Source of the DNA: Cyanobacteria bacterium SZAS LIN-3
GTDB taxonomy: Bacteria > Cyanobacteriota > Vampirovibrionia > Obscuribacterales > Obscuribacteraceae
Assembly (NCBI GenBank): GCA_018266215.1
Contig: JAFEAV010000031.1
Location: forward strand, 1 to 64,000
Direction of reading: 5' to 3'
DNA length: 64,000 nucleotides
This document shows, in pieces, positions 37,833 to 48,883 of the stretch. The translations under genes and the position numbers were made by a program. The notes below the pieces were generated by a model. That model did not search any database and was not told where the DNA came from. It saw nothing but the letters and a program-made list of their open reading frames with translations. Within the stretch, counting starts at the first letter, position 1, and each line of letters starts with the position of its first letter.

Positions 37833-37954
37833 GGACGAGCGGGACTATTACAATCCTTACAGCCCGTTCTAAATCGAAGTTGGGACGCCCACAGGGGGCG
37901 GCGCCTGCTATCATTGGAGGCCCCGCGTTGTAATTTCAAAGGGCCCACCTCAAA

Positions 37955-39427
37955 TTGTCCAAACAATGCTTGATACTTACGGCAGTCATAGTGGCCGGCC
38001 TGGCATTGCGGCTATATCACCTGAACGACCACGGCTTGTTTGTCGACGAAGTTTATAGTGTCCTGGTTGCCACCGGTACTGGTGACCCGGAGCTGATGCA
38101 ATTCGACGCCAGCAGGCCGCTCTACTTCTGGCTTCTCAACCTCTGGCACATGCTGGGCAGCGGGGATGGTTGGCTGCGGACATTTTCGGTAATATTCGGC
38201 AGCGCCAACATCGGCCTGATTTACTCCCTGGGCAAACTGGCCGGCGGACCGAGAGTGGCTCTGGCGGCGGCCCTGATAATGGCCCTGTCGCCGATGGAAA
38301 TTCACTACAGCCAGCAGGTGCGGATGTACACGCTGGGCACTTTCTTTGTCCTGGGTGGGACAATTGCCCTGCTCAAAGCGTTTGCCGGCGGAAGCAAACC
38401 GGCCGTCATTACCTGGGCCCTGGCCCGTCTGCTCATGGTCTTGACCCTGCCGCTCACGGCAGTACTGCTTGCAGTGGATTTGCTCTTTGCCGTTTTTCAA
38501 ACCCGTGCAGCACGCAAGGCCGGGGGCGGGCACTCGCTTTTGCCCCTCATGGCCGTCTGCGCTGCCGCCGTCGCACTGTGCTGGACGCCATTTCTGCTGA
38601 TACTGCTAAAGGCCCAGAGTTCCCCCTATGATTCCTGGCGCAGCACCCTGGACAATCCAAATCTGCTCGACTACCTGACCCTGCTTATCAATTTCACAGC
38701 CAGTGCCACACCTCTGCAAGAGAGCGGCGGGCCGCCAATGTATGGATTATTCGCCGACTTATACGTCATGCTTTTCCCCCTGGTTTTAGCCTTTGGACTG
38801 GCGCTATGTCGGCGCGAAAAATACATACTCTGGCTTGCCCTCTGGGGATTTTTGCCGCTCACAGCCCTGTTTATCTATTCCAACTTCAGGCCGCCGCTCT
38901 TTATCACGCGCTATTCAATGTTCACAGCGCCCTTTGTTTATTTGATTCTGGGCTATGCCTGGTCGGAAATTTACCAGCGCAAACGAGTCATAGGTCTGAC
39001 TCTTGGCGCTGTCTATATTCTGGGCATGGGCACTTTCATCGGCCACTTCTTCCAGCATCCAGTCCATGAGGACTGGAGAGAGATAGCAGCCTTCATCGGC
39101 GAGCACGAAAAGTCCGGCGATGAAATCATCGTCTGGAATTACCACTCCAAATATTTGCTCGGCTACTACTACAAAGGCAAAAACCGCATCTCAGACCTGC
39201 AGGTAAACCGCGCCGAAAACCAGAGCGGTCTCCTGGTCAACCTGGAGCTGGTCCCGCCGCCAAAACCCGGCCAGAGACTGTGGATCATCACCCGCGAAGC
39301 CGCTCCAGGTTGGCACCGCATGCGCGAGGTTTATGAAGAATTCCAGGCGGCGCTTGAAGGGCACTACAAAGTTTTGCAGCACAGCCACCTGACTCTGTCC
39401 GACGTCTATGAGCTGCAGGAGCCCTGA
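37955..39427 (+). CDS. GT-C (ArnT/PMT-like) membrane glycosyltransferase
   Basis: 490 aa from TTG 37955. A first helix (about 5-20) is followed by the extracytoplasmic acidic motif LFVDEVYSV (Asp-Glu), which is the catalytic first-loop signature of PMT/ArnT glycosyltransferases, then about ten membrane helices. The C-terminal 120 residues are soluble and outside the membrane. It probably transfers a sugar from a polyprenyl-phosphate donor; the acceptor is unknown. It converges with the caspase-like gene with one base between stops and no terminator. Confidence 0.85.
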   Translation: MSKQCLILTAVIVAGLALRLYHLNDHGLFVDEVYSVLVATGTGDPELMQFDASRPLYFWLLNLWHMLGSGDGWLRTFSVIFGSANIGLIYSLGKLAGGPRVALAAALIMALSPMEIHYSQQVRMYTLGTFFVLGGTIALLKAFAGGSKPAVITWALARLLMVLTLPLTAVLLAVDLLFAVFQTRAARKAGGGHSLLPLMAVCAAAVALCWTPFLLILLKAQSSPYDSWRSTLDNPNLLDYLTLLINFTASATPLQESGGPPMYGLFADLYVMLFPLVLAFGLALCRREKYILWLALWGFLPLTALFIYSNFRPPLFITRYSMFTAPFVYLILGYAWSEIYQRKRVIGLTLGAVYILGMGTFIGHFFQHPVHEDWREIAAFIGEHEKSGDEIIVWNYHSKYLLGYYYKGKNRISDLQVNRAENQSGLLVNLELVPPPKPGQRLWIITREAAPGWHRMREVYEEFQAALEGHYKVLQHSHLTLSDVYELQEP

Positions 39428-39428
39428 A

Positions 39429-42329
39429 TCAGGATTTCGGTTTAGCCGAAACGTTGGCCTTGACCGCAGGCTTAGCGTTTGCAGGCTTAGCAGTTGAGGG
39501 TTTGGCGTTGGACGGCTTAACGGGGGTGACCGCACCGCCCACTGACTTGCCGGAGCTGGCCGTCGGTATACCGCCTCGGGGAACATTCGGGTCACCATCG
39601 GCGATACCGGGGCGGGGCTCGGCGGGCTTGACGCTGATAACCAGATCATTGCCCTGCCACTTGCTTTGCAGTGCCGGAGTCTGCCTGGCGCCATGACGGT
39701 CCATCTGCACTTCTTCGCCGACCTTAGCTTTCATGAAGTCAAACACAGTAGCCAGCTTTGCCTTATTGCCGTCCTTGCGCAGACCTTCCAGCAGATAGTG
39801 GGTGAAGACACCGTTTTTGTAGCGAGCCGACTCCCACGAGGATTGATTGGCGCCGCTTGAGCATATAACCATCTGGCCTGAGCCCTGAGCCACCTGTGTG
39901 GCATCCACGCCCAGATCGCGGAAGAGACCTTTTGCTCCGACGGCAGCTCCACTGTGGCAGGCGTCCATGACCAGTACAACACGCTGTGAGTTGATGCGCT
40001 TTTTGATCAGATCGGCAAACTCCTGCAACTGGATGCCGGTGGCAAAAAGTTTTGTCTTATCGGTGTCATAGGCCACCAAATAATTGATGCTGCCTACGTC
40101 CATGTTTGTCGGACTGCCGTGCGAGGAGAAGAAAATCAGCACCAGATCGTCGGGATTGGCCACTCGGGGCAGCCAGTTATCACCGAGCTGGGACATGATC
40201 TCGGTCCGTGTGGCCTTCTCGTTAGTGAGCAGACGTACATGGTCGGGCGCAAAATTTGCTTCATGTACCAGGTAGTCGGCAAAGTCGGAGGCGTCTTTGG
40301 CGGCGTACTGCAAATTTATTGACTTGTCCTTAAACTGGCTGATGCCGATAACCAGAGCCCATTTGTCCTTTATCGGTCGATTGACGAGAGTGGTATCACG
40401 CGACATCGTCAGACCGGAGCCGGCTTTTACAACCGCAACGCTGGCCTTGATGCCTTTCTTGCCTTCGACATAATCCCACAAACGACCAAAGGCTGCCGTG
40501 CTCAGAGGCAGAGAAGCCAGTTCCAGATTTTCCTGACCCAGCACACGCTCTCTGATCTCATCGGCCTGCTTCTTGAAGGTCTCCGATTCGGCTGTCTGTC
40601 CCTGCTTGCCGGTAACATAGGCCAGACCGTCGAGAATCTTGGCGATAAAGGGGTGATCGCCGCTGAGGGCCTTGACGTCGGTGGAAAGAGCCTTCTGATA
40701 GAGGGTTGCAGCCTCATCATTTTTGCCCATTTGACTGTAGGCTTCGGCCAGATTAGTCTCCACTTCAGCCACGAAAGGCGTATACAATTTATTTCCTTTA
40801 ACATCACTGGGGCAATTGATAATTGCCAGTGCCAGAGCACGTTTCAGCGATGCGCTGCCTTCATCGGCCTTGTTTTCCAGACAGAGATTTTTACCCAGAT
40901 TATTGAGACCGCCGGCAACCGAATCACTGGTCTTACCCACGGTCTTTTCAAAGATAGCGATGGCTGTGGTGAATAGCTGATTGGCAGGCGGATACTGGGC
41001 CGTAAGTTGTTTCAGCAGACCAAGATTGTTGTCGACCTCGGCCACTTCTTTGGAGTCGGCACCGTTGACCTTTTCCCGAAGCTTGAGGGCCCGGTCCAGA
41101 TTTTCCTGGGCCACATCATAACGAGTCATATCCAGATAACAGAGGCCAAGACTGTTGAGAGCGCGCGAGAGACGGGCATCGGCCTCGCCGAATTTTTCCG
41201 CTTCGGCCACGGCCGAGCTGAGGAGTTCCTGCGCTTCGGCAAAGTCTCCCTGAGCAAAAGCACGCTCTCCAACGCTGCAAAAAGTGTCGCAGGTGTCGTC
41301 TTTAGGCAAAGTGGCGATACCGGTCAAACCGGCTTCACTACTGCGTCTTACAGTCAGGTCAACGACGTCAAAAATGGCCGATGTTCTTTCATCGAGGGCC
41401 TGCTTCTGTTTATCGCTGGGGACGAAATTGCCGTTTTTATCGACCGTTCCGCCCAGTTTGGCGATCAAAGTCTTATCCCGCTTAATTTGTTCCGTCAGCT
41501 CTTTAATAATGTCCGATTCCAGGGTGCTCTGGGTGACGGAGTCCTGGGGCTTGCCGGAATTGATCCCGAGCATGCGCCAGATAGCCAGCTGCGTGATCTG
41601 CTCGGCGCGCTTATGGCGCTCACGGCGACTGACAGTGCGCTCGGCCAGAATCTTTATAGACTCCATCTCCTGCTGCACCGCGGCCTCAGCCTGCTCCTTG
41701 TTTTGCGTCGGATTGTCGCTCAGGTATTTTTCAATTCGTCTTTTGACTTCGCTCTGGACTTCTTCATCTACAAGTTTGGCCATCGCCTCTTTAGAGGGCA
41801 TAAGCAAGGTGCCGAAAGCACCGACGGTCTCGAGTTCCTTACCGGCAGCGATGATTGCGGCAATCTGGCTCCAGAGCTGGGCGTTTTTGTAATCACCCAC
41901 TTCAAAATTCAGACCTTCCTGTGCCGCCGGGGGTGGTGGCACAGTCTTGGGCGAGGCACAAACGGTTTTCAGATTGCAAATGGCGGTTTCGCCGGCGGCA
42001 ATGGAGAGCACGATGTCCTGATTAATGAGCATCGTCTGCACCGACAGCGAGTTTGGGTGCAGGACTTCGTTTTGAGGGATTACGACCTTAATGGGTTGGC
42101 CGCTGGTGTTAGTTACCTGCAAGCTCAGTTTGGTAGTGTTGATCCCGTCACCCTGGACCTTGAGTTTGACTTGATTGCTCTTCAGGGCCTGTCGCAATGT
42201 CGTCAGCTGATTGACCGGCACCGGCACATCCTGCGCCAGCACAGGTGCTACGGAGGACAAGACCAGAGGCAGCATAAGCGCTACAGCGCTGAGCTTGCGG
42301 ACGAGAAATTTGGTGATGGTGGTTCTCAT
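39429..42329 (-). CDS. Secreted TPR protein with caspase-like (C14) peptidase domain
   Basis: 966 aa from ATG 42329. The upstream TTG (42350) would add seven residues before the signal peptide. A signal peptide spans about 1-34 (ending VAPVLAQ). A beta-rich N-terminal domain and a helical region are followed by TPRs (about 350-640). The caspase fold follows (about 665-900): ALVIGISQFKD, catalytic H737 in FFSSHGS and C791 in VMDACHSGA. The C-terminus is a Pro/Lys/Ala repeat tail. Both catalytic residues are kept, so proteolysis after Arg/Lys or Asp is plausible. Prokaryotic caspase homologues are known in cyanobacteria. Role unknown. Confidence 0.9.
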   Translation of the reverse strand: MRTTITKFLVRKLSAVALMLPLVLSSVAPVLAQDVPVPVNQLTTLRQALKSNQVKLKVQGDGINTTKLSLQVTNTSGQPIKVVIPQNEVLHPNSLSVQTMLINQDIVLSIAAGETAICNLKTVCASPKTVPPPPAAQEGLNFEVGDYKNAQLWSQIAAIIAAGKELETVGAFGTLLMPSKEAMAKLVDEEVQSEVKRRIEKYLSDNPTQNKEQAEAAVQQEMESIKILAERTVSRRERHKRAEQITQLAIWRMLGINSGKPQDSVTQSTLESDIIKELTEQIKRDKTLIAKLGGTVDKNGNFVPSDKQKQALDERTSAIFDVVDLTVRRSSEAGLTGIATLPKDDTCDTFCSVGERAFAQGDFAEAQELLSSAVAEAEKFGEADARLSRALNSLGLCYLDMTRYDVAQENLDRALKLREKVNGADSKEVAEVDNNLGLLKQLTAQYPPANQLFTTAIAIFEKTVGKTSDSVAGGLNNLGKNLCLENKADEGSASLKRALALAIINCPSDVKGNKLYTPFVAEVETNLAEAYSQMGKNDEAATLYQKALSTDVKALSGDHPFIAKILDGLAYVTGKQGQTAESETFKKQADEIRERVLGQENLELASLPLSTAAFGRLWDYVEGKKGIKASVAVVKAGSGLTMSRDTTLVNRPIKDKWALVIGISQFKDKSINLQYAAKDASDFADYLVHEANFAPDHVRLLTNEKATRTEIMSQLGDNWLPRVANPDDLVLIFFSSHGSPTNMDVGSINYLVAYDTDKTKLFATGIQLQEFADLIKKRINSQRVVLVMDACHSGAAVGAKGLFRDLGVDATQVAQGSGQMVICSSGANQSSWESARYKNGVFTHYLLEGLRKDGNKAKLATVFDFMKAKVGEEVQMDRHGARQTPALQSKWQGNDLVISVKPAEPRPGIADGDPNVPRGGIPTASSGKSVGGAVTPVKPSNAKPSTAKPANAKPAVKANVSAKPKS

Positions 42330-42865
42330 TGACGCTTCAGTCCCGAACAAAGGGTAAAACAGGAATCCATTTACAACTGCCGCTTGCTGTAAATTAGGGC
42401 CCCCCGGAGGACCGGGAGGGGCAAATAAGACAGGATTACATTCTATCTGATGAAGGGGCTAGCTGATGATCGAGCCAATGGGACTTAGCCCCGATAGGTG
42501 CTGATCAGGGTGCGGCGGTGCAAGACCGGAAAATGAAGGCAACCAACATCGGTCTTTTTGAGCGAGCGGCGCAATTTTATTATCGGCACCCACTATTGTT
42601 AACGGTATGAAAAAACCGTGATCAGTGGCTGATCGCAAGGGGTAGAAGTAAAGGGCGCATATATTTTTGTTCCCCGCCCGGCGCATTAATTTTTAACGCA
42701 AACCGAGTCGCGGTCAGAGCTTTCCAAGCGGAGGCAACTTAATCGTAGACTTGATTTTGTACCATAGGTAGAAATGTTGGGTGCAAGGACCGCTTGTCAA
42801 GCAGCCCTTGGGGTCATTGACCCTCGCCGGGTCGGATTGTAAGCTCAGTAAGTGTCTCGAAAATT
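42330..42865. other. Intergenic region of 536 bp with weak inverted repeats
   Basis: Divergent region between the caspase-like gene and the 257-aa gene. I see GGGGCTA / TAGCCCC (42455-42461 and 42486-42492) and GACCG / CGGTC followed by TTTTT (42524-42559), plus A/T-rich stretches. No coding frame is convincing and no known RNA motif is matched. It may hold a structured leader or a small RNA. Confidence 0.4.
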
Positions 42866-43639
42866 ATGGGGGTAGTTGTGCGATTCCTTGCTATCTGTCT
42901 ATCTTTACTAATGGCGTTCCAGATGACGTGCTACACCGCGGCCACAGCCCAGGTGTCGTACAGCGGTGACGCCATCGCGGGCCAAGCTCCCGTCAACAAA
43001 GTGGGAGCTCTGCTCCTGACCGAAGGTCTTGCCGTCATGACGGCAACCACGATTGAAATCCAGGGCAAAGGCCCAAATGGTCCCAAGCAGAGTCAACTGC
43101 AGGGCAAAATTTTCAAAACCACCCAGACCGGCAACACGGTCAAGGGTAATGTCTACTTCGACGGCGGCCCCGGTCTCTCGGCCCTCGACAGCACCAGCTG
43201 CGACGAGTATGTCAAAATGACCGACGGCACCAAGGTCTCGGGCGCTATCAGCGAAGTCACCGCCAGCGCCATCACCTGCGCCCGTCGCAGCATCCCCATG
43301 AATGAAGTAGCTGACGTCCACTCGGCTCGTGTTTTCAAATTCACATCGAGCCTGGGCGACAAGCCGCACCTCACCTTCGAACCTACCTGCATCAAGGTTG
43401 CCGCAACCACCAAGGTCAAGCAAACAAGCAGCAGCGATTTCCCCTTCGGCAAAGTACTCCTGGTATCAGCAGTCGTAGCCGTTGTCACCTGTGCCATCGT
43501 GCTGCCCATCACCCTGACCAACTCGGGTCGCAGTCACCATAACCACAAGAAAAACGATCGTCAGATCAATCAATTTGTTTATGGCAAGAAGCAATCCTCA
43601 TCGAGTCAGTCGAGCCAGTACTCCAGCTGCGGACCATAG
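42866..43639 (+). CDS. Exported protein with C-terminal membrane anchor, unknown
   Basis: 257 aa. A signal peptide (about 1-30, LSLLMAFQMTCYTAATAQ) is followed by a beta-rich domain (about 40-190) and one transmembrane helix near 196-216 (LLVSAVVAVVTCAIVLPITL), then a Lys/Asn/Ser/Gln-rich tail. The plan is of an exported domain held by a C-terminal anchor. No family is recognised. A terminator follows at 43681. The unusually long upstream region suggests independent regulation. Confidence 0.7.
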   Translation: MGVVVRFLAICLSLLMAFQMTCYTAATAQVSYSGDAIAGQAPVNKVGALLLTEGLAVMTATTIEIQGKGPNGPKQSQLQGKIFKTTQTGNTVKGNVYFDGGPGLSALDSTSCDEYVKMTDGTKVSGAISEVTASAITCARRSIPMNEVADVHSARVFKFTSSLGDKPHLTFEPTCIKVAATTKVKQTSSSDFPFGKVLLVSAVVAVVTCAIVLPITLTNSGRSHHNHKKNDRQINQFVYGKKQSSSSQSSQYSSCGP

Positions 43640-43680
43640 TCTCCGCGCTTAGCTGACTGCCCCCAGGGACAAGACACAGA

Positions 43681-43707
43681 AGCCCCCGCCAAAAGCGGGG
43701 GCTTTTA
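43681..43707 (+). terminator. Intrinsic terminator
   Basis: AGCCCCCGC / GCGGGGGCT (9 bp) with a CAAAA loop, followed by TTTACTT, after the 257-aa gene. Confidence 0.85.
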
Positions 43708-43731
43708 CTTGGGAGCCCTCGGGCCGGTGCT

Positions 43732-45780
43732 TCAATTGACCGCGCCGCTCTGCAGCAGTCGGCCCAGATCGCGACTTTCACCGGCCACCAGAAACAGGCG
43801 CCAGTTGCCTTTCTGTTTCAGCGGCTGACCATTGAGCAAGGATTGACCGCTCAAAGCCCTATCGCTGAAAGCACGCCCCTCGCGCCATTCAAACGAATCG
43901 TTGCTGGTCCAGATCTTGCCCGGGCTGTAATACAAATATCCGGGGCGCGAGAGCGCAGCGCCACTGTATTCTCCGGCCAACTTGATGGAGCCGGACGTTG
44001 GCGCCGTAAGCTTTATGGAATTGGATCTGGCCTTGATGGCAATGTCGGGGGGAAGAGCCATTACCCACCACTGTCTCAAATCCGCATCCGAGCGGCCCAT
44101 GAAGGCAACCACCTGGCGCGCAAACACCAGTCCCTCCAGACGCTCGGGAAAGAGACTGGTCAGGCTCACAGGCCTTCCCTGCACCTCCTGTCCATTGACT
44201 GTCAGGCGGCAGTCGGCAATTTGTCTGGTGCCGTCGATAAGCACAAAAGCGCCCTGGCCCGGTGCGGCATCAGGCCAGTCAAATAACCGCTCGGCCTGAG
44301 CACCGGCATCAAGGCGGCTCTGCCATTCACTCGATACACCCAGGCGGCACAGGACAATACAGAAAAGGGCAACGGCCGCGGCTGGAACAATAATGCGCGC
44401 ATAATGAAAGGCCAGGCGCTGTCTTGCCGCGGCTGAGGCAGCCTTCGTCAAAAATTGCTCCTCCCCGTCGCCCCTGGCCTTAACCCAGACGAGTCGCAGA
44501 TACCAGATGGCCGCTAAAAACAAAAGAGCGTAGGAAGAAAAGGCATAGCGCGGAACAGCCTCAAAAAGCACAAAAATAAAATGTCCGGCAAAGAGGACAA
44601 GCGAAAACCAAACAGCCCTCGGGCCTCTACGGCCCACTACCAGAGCAAAGAAACCGCACAGGGCAATAGCCAGGACAGTGAGGTGCAAAAACTGCATCAT
44701 CAGTGGTGACAAAAAAAGACAGCTACGTCTGAAATCATTCCAGGGCAGTGAGTAGAGTCTGACAATTTTCTTTGCCGTCAATTTGAGGGAGGCAACGGGC
44801 TCATGCAACCATAGCTTTAAAACGGCCTGGGCTGGCGATCCCGAATGCTCATACTCTTTTTGCAAAAACGACGGATAGGGGGCAACCGGTAAAGTGGACA
44901 GTCCGTCATTTTCAAAATTCCAGCCGACGAAAAGATTTAAAACGGGGGCCCGCTGCGGGAAAAGCTCCATCTTGCCGACCGAGGCGGTCAATATCGCCCA
45001 GGGCAAAACAAAAGCAGAAAGACCGATTATCCAGGCCAGGAGCATTGCCAGCAGCTGATTCCAGCGTACAGATTGCCGGTCTCCAATGGAATACACAAGC
45101 GCCAGTACAAGGACAAGAGCGACAGCCGGAGCCAGTCCGGTTTTAACAAACAAAATAGCGCCGGCGCACAACCCCGTGCCCAACCAGAGTAAAAAGCGCA
45201 GGCGAACGACGCGCTCAAGGGCCCGGCAAGACAGGAGCAGCAGAAGCAGCACCAGATCGGCGGCAAGATTTTCAGCCAGAAACCTCTGCCCAGCAAGCAC
45301 GGCCACAGGATTGAAGGCCCAGACAAGACCGGCAGTCAGTGCGCATTTCCTCGAACCGGGACAGATTTCGTTGAGCAACAAACAAATCAATGCCGCGCCC
45401 AGACCATGCAAAATATATTGCACCCCCAGAAGACAGCGCCAATCGGCCAGCGAAAAAGCCCGACCGAAGGCGGCTATCGAAAGAGCCCCCAGACCAGGCA
45501 GGACAGGTCCATCCAGATTGAGATTGGCCATCAGTTCGGAGCCCACGCGATGCTCGGCCACGGCACGGCGAATCAAATTGGCCGTCTCCTGATAGTGCCC
45601 GGAATCAAAGACCAGAGCAAGATTGGTCTCACCGCGCCCGTCGCTCAGAGAAAACTGCAAGAGACACGCCAGCAGACCGGTGCCAAAACACAAGACGGCG
45701 CACAAAAATTGACTGCGTATTCGGGTCACGGATAAAAAGGTCTTGAGTAAGCAGCGAGCAAAGGGAAGCGGAAGCACCAA
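43732..45780 (-). CDS. Polytopic membrane protein, GT-C glycosyltransferase-like
   Basis: 682 aa (TTG 45780 or GTG 45777). About eleven hydrophobic helices fill residues 25-500, followed by a soluble C-terminal domain of about 180 residues. The first extracytoplasmic loop has VFDSGHYQETANLI with an Asp, in the position of the catalytic acidic residue of GT-C enzymes. No close family can be named, and the acidic motif is weaker than in the ArnT-like protein at 37955. A lipid-linked-sugar transferase is a reasonable reading. Otherwise unknown. Confidence 0.68.
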   Translation of the reverse strand: MVLPLPFARCLLKTFLSVTRIRSQFLCAVLCFGTGLLACLLQFSLSDGRGETNLALVFDSGHYQETANLIRRAVAEHRVGSELMANLNLDGPVLPGLGALSIAAFGRAFSLADWRCLLGVQYILHGLGAALICLLLNEICPGSRKCALTAGLVWAFNPVAVLAGQRFLAENLAADLVLLLLLLSCRALERVVRLRFLLWLGTGLCAGAILFVKTGLAPAVALVLVLALVYSIGDRQSVRWNQLLAMLLAWIIGLSAFVLPWAILTASVGKMELFPQRAPVLNLFVGWNFENDGLSTLPVAPYPSFLQKEYEHSGSPAQAVLKLWLHEPVASLKLTAKKIVRLYSLPWNDFRRSCLFLSPLMMQFLHLTVLAIALCGFFALVVGRRGPRAVWFSLVLFAGHFIFVLFEAVPRYAFSSYALLFLAAIWYLRLVWVKARGDGEEQFLTKAASAAARQRLAFHYARIIVPAAAVALFCIVLCRLGVSSEWQSRLDAGAQAERLFDWPDAAPGQGAFVLIDGTRQIADCRLTVNGQEVQGRPVSLTSLFPERLEGLVFARQVVAFMGRSDADLRQWWVMALPPDIAIKARSNSIKLTAPTSGSIKLAGEYSGAALSRPGYLYYSPGKIWTSNDSFEWREGRAFSDRALSGQSLLNGQPLKQKGNWRLFLVAGESRDLGRLLQSGAVN

Positions 45781-45810
45781 TTATAGGTGCAAAAAGCCTC
45801 ATGCAGAGCG

Positions 45811-45840
45811 AAAAAGGCCCGGATATACCCGGGCCCTTTC
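45811..45840 (-). terminator. Intrinsic terminator of the DUF1292 gene
   Basis: On the minus strand GGCCCGG / CCGGGCC with a 6-base loop followed by five T residues, about 20 bp after the stop. Confidence 0.85.
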
Positions 45841-45861
45841 AATGCTTGAATAGTTTGTGAA

Positions 45862-46185
45862 TTATTCGCCGGCGTCCATAGCAGCGCGCTCGGCTTCCAC
45901 TCTGTCTTCGACGTACTTAACCACTTTGTCGAATTCTTCATCGGAGTCGATGGTCTGGAAAACAAAATCATTGCCGCGCTGGAAGAAGCGCATGATGACG
46001 AGAGTCTGATCTTCTTCTTCCAGTTCAGTCTCGGCGCCTTCTTCAGCGATCTTCAAAAGGAGTGCGTATTCCTTATCCTCAAAAACAAAACGATCGAGCA
46101 GCTCACAATCGTATGAATGCCCATCTTCACCCTCCAGGGTGATGACGGCTATATCGCCTTCTTGAGTGTTGGCTTCGTTGCTCAT
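45862..46185 (-). CDS. DUF1292 protein (YrzB-like)
   Basis: 107 aa from ATG 46185 with GAGAGG 5 bases upstream; the longer frame to 46251 overlaps the channel gene and is rejected. Acidic, with the DUF1292 core: a beta strand pattern around ITLEGEDGHSYDCELLDRF and EYALLLKIAEEG. Function of the family is not established. It starts 10 bp after the K+ channel gene and is transcribed with it. The gene ends at a strong terminator. Confidence 0.85.
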   Translation of the reverse strand: MSNEANTQEGDIAVITLEGEDGHSYDCELLDRFVFEDKEYALLLKIAEEGAETELEEEDQTLVIMRFFQRGNDFVFQTIDSDEEFDKVVKYVEDRVEAERAAMDAGE

Positions 46186-46195
46186 TTTTACCTCT

Positions 46196-47206
46196 CTAAG
46201 ATCGAGCGCCTGCGAGTCCGACCAGTTTTGTGAGTTGTTGCTCAGTTCCAAGAGCTATTAAGTCATCCCCCTCCTGAAATACCAGTTCCGGGGATGGATT
46301 GGATATCAGCTTACCACTTTGACTGACGGCAAGTATCATGGCCCCCGAAGTCTGCTTAATGTTTGCTTCTTTAAGGGTCGTACCAATGAGATTAGAGCTT
46401 TTGAAGAGACTGATTTGCTCAATGCGCAAATCGTGTTCGGGAGTGTGCATAACAAAGTCCAAAAACTCGGTTACAAGCGGATGTGTAACAGCTGCGGCCA
46501 TACGCTTGCCGCAAATCGTATATGGCGAAATGACCATATGAGCGCCGGCTCGGCGCATCTTGGCTTCCGATCCCGGATTGGCGGCCCGGCAAACAATCTT
46601 CATTGATTCATTCAAACCCTTGGCGGACAGGGCAATGAAGGTGTTGGCACTATCATCGGGCAGGGCGCAAACAATGCCCCTTGCGGTCTGTAACTGCGCC
46701 TCCATCAGGGTTTCATCAGTCGTAGCGTCACCCTGGACGACCATGCAACCGTCGGTAACGGCCAGTTTGCAACGCTCCGGGTCCTGCTCTATGACCACAA
46801 AATCGACTTTATTTTCCTTAAAGTGCTTGATCACTTCCTGGCCGGTCCGGCCGTAGCCGCAGACAACGTAATGCCCAACGTATTTGGCAATCTTATTTTT
46901 CATATGCCGTGCCCCGAGATTGAGTCTTAAAAAAATCTCTACCATGTCCGATATGACGTAAAGGACCACGCCGGCACCGGACAGAATGAGAACAATTGTG
47001 TAGATTTTGCCGGCCGCATCCAGAGGATGTGTTTCGCCATAACCGACTGTCGTCAGCGTGATCACAGTCATGAAGAGCGCGTCGAGAAAGTCCCATTTCT
47101 CAACCAACATGAAGCCCAGGGCACCGAACAGCACAAAGCCCAGGAGCCGTGCCAGGTCCACCCAGAATCTCCTGGCAACCTCATCGTTTACATCGTTAGC
47201 CGCCAA
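46196..47206 (-). CDS. Potassium channel with RCK (TrkA-N/TrkA-C) domains
   Basis: 336 aa from TTG 47206. Two membrane helices flank a pore with the selectivity filter TLTTVGYGE (about residue 52). RCK-N (about 110-230) has the nucleotide-binding VVCGYGRTG motif, and the TrkA-C domain (about 250-330) follows. The layout matches two-helix, MthK-like K+ channels gated by a ligand on the RCK ring. It is first in a unit with the DUF1292 gene. Confidence 0.93.
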   Translation of the reverse strand: MAANDVNDEVARRFWVDLARLLGFVLFGALGFMLVEKWDFLDALFMTVITLTTVGYGETHPLDAAGKIYTIVLILSGAGVVLYVISDMVEIFLRLNLGARHMKNKIAKYVGHYVVCGYGRTGQEVIKHFKENKVDFVVIEQDPERCKLAVTDGCMVVQGDATTDETLMEAQLQTARGIVCALPDDSANTFIALSAKGLNESMKIVCRAANPGSEAKMRRAGAHMVISPYTICGKRMAAAVTHPLVTEFLDFVMHTPEHDLRIEQISLFKSSNLIGTTLKEANIKQTSGAMILAVSQSGKLISNPSPELVFQEGDDLIALGTEQQLTKLVGLAGARS

Positions 47207-47320
47207 ACCAATCCTCTGGGCCAGTACTCCAGCCGATAACCAAATCCAAACAATAAATAACGAAAACTATCATAAACGAGAGCGCCTTATTGAAGGACAC
47301 CGTCTATCCTTACAAGGTAG

Positions 47321-48882
<1,562 letters not shown>

Positions 48883-48883
<1 letters not shown>

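Noticed and set aside
37791-37973. 60-aa plus-strand frame running over the hairpin
   Set aside because: It starts inside the inverted repeat, overlaps the glycosyltransferase start and has no family match or ribosome-binding site.
42420-42560. SRP RNA, hammerhead ribozyme or known riboswitch
   Set aside because: A CTGATGA and a CCGGAAAA occur, but the other conserved bases and pairings of these families are missing.
42459-42686. 75-aa minus-strand frame in the intergenic region
   Set aside because: No ribosome-binding site, no recognisable composition and weak inverted repeats in the same area; not called as a gene.
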